A stretch of DNA of 10,939 nt from JBBRWO01 sp964388455 (GTDB taxonomy: Bacteria > Actinomycetota > Coriobacteriia > Anaerosomatales > JAAXUF01): contig CAYMAN010000049.1 in assembly GCA_964388455.1 (NCBI GenBank), positions 1 through 10,939 of the forward strand. The letters are read 5' to 3'. This document shows positions 4,115-10,394 of the stretch, one piece after another. The notes below the pieces were generated by a model. It was not told the origin of the DNA. It searched no databases and was given only the letters and a program-made list of their open reading frames with translations. Within the stretch, counting starts at the first letter, position 1; every line of letters begins with the position of its first letter. The translations under genes were made by a program, and so were the position numbers.

Positions 4115-6289
4115 ATGGTTACGCTTGGATCATTGATGCTGGGCCTGACGTTCCTGTCCAGCTTGGTGACTATCGGAGCACTTGCTCTGGGTCATAGGAT
4201 GGGAAAGAAGGAGGGTGCTGGCCTCACGCAGGTGGGCTACCTGGCGACGTTCGCCTCGATGGGCGCACTCACCATCGCCACACTGGTCATGGTGTGGGGA
4301 TTCTTCAGCAGCGACTACACGTTCTACTATGTCGCGCAGAACCACAGCACCGACGTCTCCAGTTTGGCGTGGCTCTACACGCTGTCCGGTCTGTGGGCCG
4401 GCCGCGAGGGCTCGTTCCTGTTCTGGGCATGGCTGATTGCGTTGTTTGCAGGCTGGATAGCCTACAGACGCGTCAACTTCGCTGACGCTCTGTCGAACAT
4501 GGGACTGCTGGTTACCAACTTCGTGTTGCTTCTGTTCACCACTGGCATGATGTTCTCCGAGCCCAACAACCCCTTCAAAGTCACGCCCGCCCAGCTGCTT
4601 GATCCTGCGACTGGCAAGCTGATCGGCGAGGCGGCGAGCTGGGGCATGAATCCACTTCTGCAGCACTGGGCGATGATTCTGCACCCGCCGACGCTCTTCA
4701 TCGGCTACGCAGGTCTGACCATTCCGTTCGCGTTCGCCATCGCGTCCCTGATCGTCAACGACGGCTCGAAGGCGTGGGTCGAGATCGTTGACCGCATCAC
4801 GCTCTTCTCGTGGCTCTTCTTGGGAGCCGGCATCGGCCTGGGCTCCGTGTGGGCTTACGTCGTCCTCGGCTGGGGTGGCTACTGGGCATGGGACCCGGTG
4901 GAGAACGCCTCCCTTCTGCCGTGGCTGACCGGTGTCGGACTGATCCACAGCTTCACCGTCTACCGTCGTCGTGAAGGCTTCAAGCGCTGGGCGATCATGC
5001 TAGCCGCTGTGACGTTCATGCTCGTGATCCTCGGCACGTTCATCACTCGCTCAGGCATCGTGCAGTCCGTTCACGCGTTCGAGGCCGACCCCGTCTCGCT
5101 GTGGCTGTTCCTTGCCATGATGATCGGCTCGGTTGCCGCCGCGCTCGTCGGGCTCGCTCTGCGCTGGGACACGTTCACCGGAAACGACGAGTTCGAATCA
5201 CTTACCAGCAAGGAAGCGGCGTACTACTTCAACAACGTGATCATGCTGGTCTCCGGCCTGCTGGTCGCCTACCTGACGATCACTTCTGCCATGCCGCGGT
5301 GGATGTTGTTCGGTGGGCGTTCGATTCCTGCCGCCACGTTTGACGCTATCGGCCGCCCAGCCGGTATTCTCTACCTTCTCATTCTCGCTGTGTGCCCGCT
5401 TCTGTCGTGGCGCGGAACCGACGGCAAGACGTTCTGGAACCGTATCAAGTACCCGTTGGTCGCAGCAGTGGTCATCGGCGGTCTGCTGATGATCGAGTAC
5501 GTCGTGACCCTTAGGCCGATCTACGACACCATGGTCAAACTGGGCAACGACCCGGGTATCAAGCTCGCTGCAGCTGGCCCGGCTTGGTACTACAACGCTC
5601 TCGGTATCGCGGGTCTGCTCGTTGGCGCGCTTCTGATCTCGACGACTCTCGGGCTGTTCATCGACGGCACCCGAAAGCGTGCAGCCGCGCGAGGCGAGAG
5701 CTTTGGCAGTGCGCTGTGGAGCATCATCACCAAGGCGCGGTCGCAGTCGGGAGGATATCTCTCGCACCTTGGCATGGGAATCATCCTCGTGGGCCTGGTG
5801 GGTTCTGCGATGTTCGTCATGGACCAGACGTACAGCATCCCTAACACCCCCGGTGCAACGTTCACGGTTGACCAGTATGTGTTCAGCAACGGCGGCATCA
5901 AGGACACCACACTGGCAAACGGCGACACCGTCTCGACGCTGAACCTCAACGTCACGCGGGACGGTAAGGCGATCGGTACGGTCGATCCCGGCATGACCCA
6001 GTTCGCCGTTCAGCAGCAGACCAAGCTGAACGCCAAGGTCCTCTCCGAGCCCCTGCGCGACATCTTCGTGGTGTTCCAGGGCATGGAGAACGAGAAGCTC
6101 ACCATCAACGTGAAGATCAACCCGCTCATCTCGTTCGCGTGGGGCGGCTTCCTCCTGCTCATGATCGGAACCGCGCTGGCTGCGTGGCCGAAGGCGGGTG
6201 GCGAGCTTCGCGCCGTCCCAGCGGCCGCGGGCAAGGGCGGCTCTGCCAAGGGCAAGCCGGCCACCAAGTCCGGCAGCAAGACCCGGTAA
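4115..6289 (+). CDS. ccmF: CcmF heme lyase of cytochrome c maturation System I
   Basis: 724-residue polytopic membrane protein of the heme-handling (WWD) superfamily. It takes heme from holo-CcmE and attaches it to the CxxCH cysteines of apocytochrome c on the outer face of the membrane. The WWD domain is intact: WGGYWAWDPVENASLLPW at 253-270. All four histidines expected from E. coli CcmF are present by motif: P-His1 H190 in ILHPP, TM-His1 H278 in LIHSF, P-His2 H320 in SVHAF, and TM-His2 H551 in YLSHLG. A large periplasmic segment (about 570-665) precedes the last transmembrane helix (about 669-690), followed by a basic Gly/Lys/Ser tail (about 701-724). The start is ATG with CGGAG seven bases upstream. 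The ccmA ATG follows nine bases after the stop. The length is somewhat above the usual 630-660 residues as I recall. Identity is firm. Confidence 0.96.
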   Translation: MVTLGSLMLGLTFLSSLVTIGALALGHRMGKKEGAGLTQVGYLATFASMGALTIATLVMVWGFFSSDYTFYYVAQNHSTDVSSLAWLYTLSGLWAGREGSFLFWAWLIALFAGWIAYRRVNFADALSNMGLLVTNFVLLLFTTGMMFSEPNNPFKVTPAQLLDPATGKLIGEAASWGMNPLLQHWAMILHPPTLFIGYAGLTIPFAFAIASLIVNDGSKAWVEIVDRITLFSWLFLGAGIGLGSVWAYVVLGWGGYWAWDPVENASLLPWLTGVGLIHSFTVYRRREGFKRWAIMLAAVTFMLVILGTFITRSGIVQSVHAFEADPVSLWLFLAMMIGSVAAALVGLALRWDTFTGNDEFESLTSKEAAYYFNNVIMLVSGLLVAYLTITSAMPRWMLFGGRSIPAATFDAIGRPAGILYLLILAVCPLLSWRGTDGKTFWNRIKYPLVAAVVIGGLLMIEYVVTLRPIYDTMVKLGNDPGIKLAAAGPAWYYNALGIAGLLVGALLISTTLGLFIDGTRKRAAARGESFGSALWSIITKARSQSGGYLSHLGMGIILVGLVGSAMFVMDQTYSIPNTPGATFTVDQYVFSNGGIKDTTLANGDTVSTLNLNVTRDGKAIGTVDPGMTQFAVQQQTKLNAKVLSEPLRDIFVVFQGMENEKLTINVKINPLISFAWGGFLLLMIGTALAAWPKAGGELRAVPAAAGKGGSAKGKPATKSGSKTR

Positions 6290-6298
6290 CGCTAGCGA

Positions 6299-7030
6299 AT
6301 GACTGACATCCACACCACAGAACTCGCGTTGGAGGTCCGGGACTTGTCCCGGACCTTCGGTGCGCGTAAGGCGCTTGATGGGGTCACGTTCGACCTGCCT
6401 AAGGGCGCGTTTCTCTCCATCTTCGGCCCGAACGGCGCCGGCAAGACCACTATGCTGAAGGTGCTCTCGACGCTGACGAACCCCTCCAGGGGCACAGCCA
6501 AGGTCATGGGCCTCGATGTGGTGGCGGACTCAGTCAAGCTCCGCGAGCAGATTGGCTTCATCAGCCACAATCCGCTCCTATACCCCGATCTCACCGCCGA
6601 GGAGAACCTGGAGTTCTTTGCGGATCTCTACTGCATCCCCGACGCACGGGAGCGTATCGATGAGCTGCTGACCGCGGTCGAGCTCGAGCATCGTCGCCTC
6701 GACACGGTGCGCACGTTCTCTCGCGGCATGACGCAGCGACTCTCCATCGCTCGCGCGCTACTTGCTCGGCCGGACGTGATCTTTCTCGATGAGCCCTACT
6801 CCGGGCTCGATCCGCACGCCATGGACATCCTTGACGCGCTCGTGGCACAGGTACGCGATCAGCACACCTTCGTGATGATCAGCCACGACCTCGCCAAGGG
6901 CCTCGAGCTTTGCAGCCATGCGCTCATTCTTGCAAAGGGTCGAGTCGTGTTATTCGAGGAGAAAGAGGCGATCGACCCCGAGGCGTTCTCGGCCACCTAC
7001 CGCGAGACCGTGGGAATGGGGGTGTCCTAG
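6299..7030 (+). CDS. ccmA: CcmA, ATP-binding subunit of the heme-handling CcmABC(D) ABC complex
   Basis: 243-residue cytoplasmic ABC ATPase that powers release of holo-CcmE from CcmC with the membrane partners CcmB and CcmC. Visible motifs: Walker A GPNGAGKTT (43-51), signature FSRGM (140-144, in place of LSGGQ; FSRGM-type signatures are common in CcmA), Walker B VIFLDEP (160-166), D-loop SGLD (168-171) and switch His196 (ISHDL). The Q-loop region reads GFISHNPLLY (86-95), with Asn91 where many ABC proteins have Gln. ATG starts nine bases after the ccmF stop. I see no good Shine-Dalgarno sequence, so translation is probably coupled to ccmF. Codons 12-20 contain a strong inverted repeat (separate entry). 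It could be mistaken for a generic ABC-2 exporter ATPase, but position between ccmF and ccmB settles the name. Confidence 0.93.
   Translation: MTDIHTTELALEVRDLSRTFGARKALDGVTFDLPKGAFLSIFGPNGAGKTTMLKVLSTLTNPSRGTAKVMGLDVVADSVKLREQIGFISHNPLLYPDLTAEENLEFFADLYCIPDARERIDELLTAVELEHRRLDTVRTFSRGMTQRLSIARALLARPDVIFLDEPYSGLDPHAMDILDALVAQVRDQHTFVMISHDLAKGLELCSHALILAKGRVVLFEEKEAIDPEAFSATYRETVGMGVS
6333..6356. repeat. Inverted repeat (11-bp arms, 2-base centre) inside the 5' end of ccmA
   Basis: AGGTCCGGGAC (6333-6343) and GTCCCGGACCT (6346-6356) are exact reverse complements around TT. In RNA they would form a GC-rich hairpin capped by CUUG, a loop known to be unusually stable. It starts 34 bases into ccmA and encodes the conserved-looking E-V-R-D-L-S-R-T-F stretch. 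Confidence 0.8.
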
Positions 7031-7031
7031 G

Positions 7032-7751
7032 ATGGAATCGACCAAGTCTGCTCACATATCGAGCATGCGGCAGTTCAAGGCGATCCTGAAGAAGGACATC
7101 GTCATGGAGCTGCGCACCAAGGAGATGCTCACGTCGATGGGCCTCTACGCGGTGCTCGTGCTGGTCGTGTACCAGATCGCGCTTTCGCAGGCAGGTTCGT
7201 CGTTCGACGTGCTCCGCATCGCCGCCGGCCTGCTGTGGCTCGCGATCATCTTCACGTCACTTCTGGGCCTTAACCGGTCGCTGGTCCACGAAAAGGATCA
7301 AGGTTGTCTCGACGCGCTTCTTCTGGCGCCGGTCGACCGCCCGGTCATCTTCTTCGCCAAAGCAATCGGCAACCTCCTGTTTCTGTCGATCGTTGTGGTG
7401 ATCGTCTTGCCGCTGTTCTACTTCTTCTTCCTCGCGGGTAAGCCCATTGGCGGTCCCTTGTGGATGCTGCCGTTGCCGCTGATCGTGGGATGTGTCGGAA
7501 TCTCAGGCGTAGGCACGTTGCTCGCTACCATGTCTGTGAATACCAACGGCAAGGACCTGATCTTGCCGGTGCTCTTCATCCCCGTCATGTTCCCGCTGCT
7601 GTATGCCAGCGTTGCGGCTACCACCGCCGTGCTCATCGGCGATCCGGGATTTGCGACGGTGTACTGGAATTCTCTCGCGCTCGGAGCGGGATACGATGCG
7701 ATAATGCTGTTGGCCGCTTACGGCCTGTACGAGTTCATCATCGGCGCGTAG
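7032..7751 (+). CDS. ccmB: CcmB, membrane subunit of the CcmABC(D) complex
   Basis: 239-residue ABC-2-type membrane protein with about six hydrophobic segments (roughly 38-53, 63-82, 112-133, 144-168, 177-201 and 219-238), close to the usual CcmB length of about 220. The family signature after segment 2 is present: VHEKDQGCLDALLLAPVDRP (85-104), then FFAKAIGN. It partners CcmA in the ATP-driven step of heme delivery to CcmE. The ATG at 7032 comes one base after the ccmA stop and has GGGGGTG about eight bases upstream. The frame is open further upstream to 6918, but that part overlaps ccmA and gives a non-homologous Arg-rich leader. ATG 7065 (MRQFKAILKKD) is a possible alternative start but lacks a ribosome site. 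Confidence 0.92.
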   Translation: MESTKSAHISSMRQFKAILKKDIVMELRTKEMLTSMGLYAVLVLVVYQIALSQAGSSFDVLRIAAGLLWLAIIFTSLLGLNRSLVHEKDQGCLDALLLAPVDRPVIFFAKAIGNLLFLSIVVVIVLPLFYFFFLAGKPIGGPLWMLPLPLIVGCVGISGVGTLLATMSVNTNGKDLILPVLFIPVMFPLLYASVAATTAVLIGDPGFATVYWNSLALGAGYDAIMLLAAYGLYEFIIGA

Positions 7752-7782
7752 ACGCCGTGCAGTCGTCAAGGGAGGCGTGCGA

Positions 7783-8550
7783 GTGACCGATACGACCGTG
7801 TCTCAGCGCAGGTTCCTCGGCATACCCGGGAACACGTGGACGCTGATTCTTCTGGGCCTCGGGGCGGTGCTCACCACCCTCGACTTCGTTCTGGCGTTCT
7901 TCTACACGCCGCTTGTGGTCGGTGCACAGGTGGCCGAGACCCGCATCATCAACGGCATCGCGGTGAGTAACCAGTTGCTGTTCAGCCAGAAGATCTTCTA
8001 CTTCCACGTGCCGGTTGCCATCGGTTCTTTCCTGGTCTTCTTCTTCACGGCCTACTACGGCGTGAGGTTCCTGATGACCAAGGAGAAGAAGTTCGACATC
8101 CGCGCCAGGATAGCCACCGAGGTGACGCTGCTCTTCGTCATCCTGACGCTCATCACGGGTGACATCTGGACGCGCTTCGAGTGGGGAGTGTGGTGGGTCT
8201 GGGAGCCGCGTCTGACGACGTACTTCATCATGACGCTGCTCGTCGTCGCATACTTCGTGCTTCGTAGCTCCATCGAGGACGAGGAGCGCCGCGCCACCTA
8301 CGCCGCAGTCTTCGGCATCATCGCGTTTCTCGACGCGCCGATCTCGTTCGCGATCACACGTCTCATCCCGTCGTCAGTGCACCCCGTGGTGCTCCGCAGC
8401 GGTGGCGGCCTGACTGGAATGCAGTTGCTCGCGTTCCAGCTTGGGCTGTTCGGAATGCTCATGGTGGCCTGGGTTATCTACCAGACGCGCCTGCGCGAGG
8501 AGTTGGCAAAGGAGCGCATCGAGGAGCTCAAGGCTGCACTCGAAGGCTGA
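7783..8550 (+). CDS. ccmC: CcmC, heme-loading WWD-domain protein for CcmE
   Basis: 255-residue membrane protein with about six transmembrane segments, the length of CcmC. It holds heme at its outer face and attaches it to CcmE. The flanking periplasmic histidines are visible: His75 in YFHVPVAIGSF and His200 in SSVHPVV. The WWD motif is WGVWWVWEPRLTT (135-147), against WGTWWVWDARLTS in E. coli as I recall, so Asp becomes Glu141 and Ala becomes Pro142. The C-terminus is a charged amphipathic helix (about 235-253). AGGGAGG (7769-7775) is seven bases before GTG 7783. An in-frame GTG at 7777 is one base from that site and so less likely, though it would add only two residues. CcsA/ResC is excluded by the short length and the position after ccmB. 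Confidence 0.92.
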   Translation: MTDTTVSQRRFLGIPGNTWTLILLGLGAVLTTLDFVLAFFYTPLVVGAQVAETRIINGIAVSNQLLFSQKIFYFHVPVAIGSFLVFFFTAYYGVRFLMTKEKKFDIRARIATEVTLLFVILTLITGDIWTRFEWGVWWVWEPRLTTYFIMTLLVVAYFVLRSSIEDEERRATYAAVFGIIAFLDAPISFAITRLIPSSVHPVVLRSGGGLTGMQLLAFQLGLFGMLMVAWVIYQTRLREELAKERIEELKAALEG

Positions 8551-8575
8551 AGCGATTTCGTGAGAGGAACACACG

Positions 8576-8767
8576 ATGGACCCGATTCTTTCTGAGATCT
8601 ACCGCAATGTGATCAACGCAGTTCCGTACGTGCTGGCTGCCTACGGGTTGCTCTGGCTCGGCTTGTTTGCCTACATCTCGTTCGTCCTCAGGCGTCTGGG
8701 CGGTCTCGAGAAGCAGCTCTCGGTCCTCGAGAGCACGATGGCTCGCCGGGAAGCCGCTGCCAAGTAG
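8576..8767 (+). CDS. ccmD: CcmD-like small membrane protein
   Basis: 63 residues with one hydrophobic segment (about 16-38, YVLAAYGLLWLGLFAYISFV) followed by RRLGGLEKQLSVLES, a charged amphipathic helix of about 25 residues. This is the standard CcmD layout: AAYG in the membrane segment, then RRL and LE repeats. CcmD holds holo-CcmE in complex with CcmABC and helps its release. AGAGGA (8563-8568) lies seven bases before the ATG. The gene sits directly after ccmC, 25 bases away, as usual. Small size limits certainty, but composition and place agree. Confidence 0.85.
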   Translation: MDPILSEIYRNVINAVPYVLAAYGLLWLGLFAYISFVLRRLGGLEKQLSVLESTMARREAAAK

Positions 8768-8777
8768 TCCTCTGGGC

Positions 8778-8806
8778 TAGAATCACTGCAAGATTGTCGG
8801 CCGACG
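8778..8806 (+). promoter_or_regulatory. Possible internal promoter and palindrome before the CcsA/HemX gene
   Basis: The 66-base gap after ccmD contains TAGAAT (8778-8783), five of six matches to a -10 element, but no convincing -35. GTCGGCCGAC (8796-8805), a perfect 10-base palindrome, lies just after the expected start and before AAGGAGG (8821-8827). A separate promoter for the tetrapyrrole genes is possible but unproven. Confidence 0.28.
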
Positions 8807-8833
8807 GAGAGTCGACCCGAAAGGAGGACTGAC

Positions 8834-9676
8834 GTGCAACAGATATCGGTGGTGTTGTTCTGGTTTGCACTCGCGCTCTATGTCTGTGCGACCGTTCTGT
8901 ACGCGTATCAGTTCGTCCTGCGCCGGGCCAAGACCGGCTGGTGGGCGCGGTTCTTCACGGGAGCCGGCTTCATCTGCCAGACGTTGTCCATCGGTGCACT
9001 CTCGACCGCGACCGACGGCACGCAGCTCACCGGTGCTAACCAGCTCATGCTTGCCTCGTGGGCGCTTGTGCTCATGTACTTCGTCATGGAGCACCTGATC
9101 AAGATCAAGATATATGGCGCATTCCTGATTCCGATCGCGGTGTTCTTCATGGGCGCCGCTGAGATCATCGGTGGATTCGCCGGACCTACCGAGTTCACCG
9201 CGGTGCAGCTCAAACAGCTCGACAGCTGGCGAGTGACCTTCCACGTCGCGCTGATCGTGTTCGCCAACGCAGGCTTCGCCTTGGGCGCCATCGCCTCGGC
9301 GCTCTATCTGTTCCAGGCTTCGCAGCTCAAGTCGCATCGCTCCAGCATCATCACGCGGCGCCTGCCGTCGCTCACCACATTGCAGGCGATGGCACGCAGG
9401 GCGATATCGTTCGCGTTCCCGGTGTACACCGCCGGTCTGCTTCTGGGCATCCTGCGTGCGGTCGAGGAAACCGTGCCGGAATGGTGGTTCGATACGCGGA
9501 TCATGGTGTCGGGCATCGTCTGGGCCATCTTCGCCACGTTCCTGGTACTGGTGTATCGGCGCAACGCATCTGCGGGCACGCAGGCATGGGTCGTCATTCT
9601 CGGCTTCGTCTTCGTGGTGCTCCTCGCGATCATCGCCCGGACCATTCCGGTCGGTTTCCACCTCTTCGGGCTCTAG
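8834..9676 (+). CDS. CcsA/HemX-family cytochrome c assembly membrane protein
   Basis: 280-residue protein with about eight hydrophobic segments, matching HemX/CcsA-like proteins in length and layout. The block SWRVTFHVALIVFANAGFAL (131-150) carries the conserved outer His137. QASQLKSHR and RRLPSLTTLQAMARRAISFA (about 161-194) match the cytoplasmic loop typical of HemX/YpjD/CcsA. The expected WWD segment near residues 212-230 is reduced to PEWWFDTRIMVSGIVW; the usual WGxxWSWDPKE is absent. A terminal His276 (VGFHLF) is a possible second heme ligand. HemX proteins affect glutamyl-tRNA reductase level in Bacillus, while CcsA is the System II heme lyase subunit. With no CcsB/ResB here and a precorrin-2 dehydrogenase next, a HemX-like role in heme supply is at least as likely as cytochrome assembly. 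The start is GTG with AAGGAGG six bases upstream. Confidence 0.78.
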   Translation: MQQISVVLFWFALALYVCATVLYAYQFVLRRAKTGWWARFFTGAGFICQTLSIGALSTATDGTQLTGANQLMLASWALVLMYFVMEHLIKIKIYGAFLIPIAVFFMGAAEIIGGFAGPTEFTAVQLKQLDSWRVTFHVALIVFANAGFALGAIASALYLFQASQLKSHRSSIITRRLPSLTTLQAMARRAISFAFPVYTAGLLLGILRAVEETVPEWWFDTRIMVSGIVWAIFATFLVLVYRRNASAGTQAWVVILGFVFVVLLAIIARTIPVGFHLFGL

Positions 9677-9684
9677 GCGCCCGA

Positions 9685-10392
9685 GTGGGGGAGCACACAC
9701 CTCACTACCCATTGTTCCTCACGCTGACGGGGCGACTCGCCATAGTCGTGGGCGGCAATGCGGTCGCCCAGCGCAAGGTGACGCAGTTCGTTCGCTACGG
9801 CGCGGACGTCGTTGTCATCGCTGCTGACCCATCGGCGGAACTGCGGCAGCTTGAGGCCGACGGCGCCATCACGCTCGAGCCGCGCGGTTACGTGCGTGGC
9901 GATCTCCAGGGCGCGTTCATCGCATTCTGCTCCGAGCGTGACGAGATCGCCCACGCTGTCTTCGCGGAGGCAGAATCGCTCGGCTGTCTGATCAATGTCG
10001 CCGAGAACCCCGCGCTCTCCAGCTACCTCGTGCCCTCAAGCGTGCGGCGCGGTCAGCTCCAGATCGCCATCTCGACCAGTGGCGCTGCGCCTGCAGTCGC
10101 CCGCAGGCTGCGCCGCGAGCTGCGCGAGCAGTTCGGTCCCGAGTGGGCAACCTATGTCGCGCTGCTGGGCGACGTGCGCGCGCTCGGATCACAGCAGATC
10201 TCCGACGCGGCGCGCCTTGCAGACGTGATCGCTGCGGCGGCCGACATAGACTTTCTCGAGCGGATCGCCGAGGGCGAGGCGATCACTCCAGAAGCGGCGC
10301 TCGCCGAGGCGGAGGCTGTCATCGACGCCCCCGCCCCCGAGCCGCCCGTCGTCGATGACGTGGCCGCCGAGCCGTCTGTCGCCGAGGAGTGA
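9685..10392 (+). CDS. Precorrin-2 dehydrogenase (siroheme synthase N-domain type)
   Basis: 235-residue cytosolic protein of the CysG N-domain/SirC/Met8 family, which oxidises precorrin-2 to sirohydrochlorin with NAD+ and in some members inserts iron. The NAD site is GRLAIVVGGNAVAQRKV (16-32). The next conserved stretch is SERDEIAHAVFAEAESLGCL (83-102). INVAENP (103-109) carries Glu107 where CysG has the catalytic Asp104 in NVVDAP. SYLVPSSVRRGQLQIAISTSG (113-133) and PAVARRLRREL (136-146) complete the fold. There is no methyltransferase domain; the end (about 203-235) is an Ala/Glu/Pro-rich acidic tail. GTG 9685, eight bases after the previous stop, is chosen because homology begins at HYPLFLTLTGR; no strong ribosome site is seen, suggesting coupling. 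The frame is open further upstream, over the end of the CcsA/HemX gene, but that part is not homologous. Together with the CcsA/HemX protein it points to siroheme, or siroheme-dependent heme synthesis. Confidence 0.88.
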   Translation: MGEHTPHYPLFLTLTGRLAIVVGGNAVAQRKVTQFVRYGADVVVIAADPSAELRQLEADGAITLEPRGYVRGDLQGAFIAFCSERDEIAHAVFAEAESLGCLINVAENPALSSYLVPSSVRRGQLQIAISTSGAAPAVARRLRRELREQFGPEWATYVALLGDVRALGSQQISDAARLADVIAAAADIDFLERIAEGEAITPEAALAEAEAVIDAPAPEPPVVDDVAAEPSVAEE

Positions 10393-10394
10393 GC

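Noticed and set aside
5198..6313. 371-codon open frame on the minus strand across ccmF
   Set aside because: It lies opposite an unmistakable ccmF and encodes a His/Arg/Asp-rich, motif-free protein. Long antisense frames are expected in high-GC genes.
8783..9712. 309-codon open frame on the minus strand across the CcsA/HemX gene
   Set aside because: Its translation is charged and low-complexity with no recognisable domain. The plus-strand gene has a clear ribosome site and family motifs.
10261..10287. Inverted repeat GATCGCC...GGCGATC near the end of the precorrin-2 dehydrogenase gene
   Set aside because: Seven-base arms in GC-rich coding sequence are expected by chance, and nothing else marks the site.
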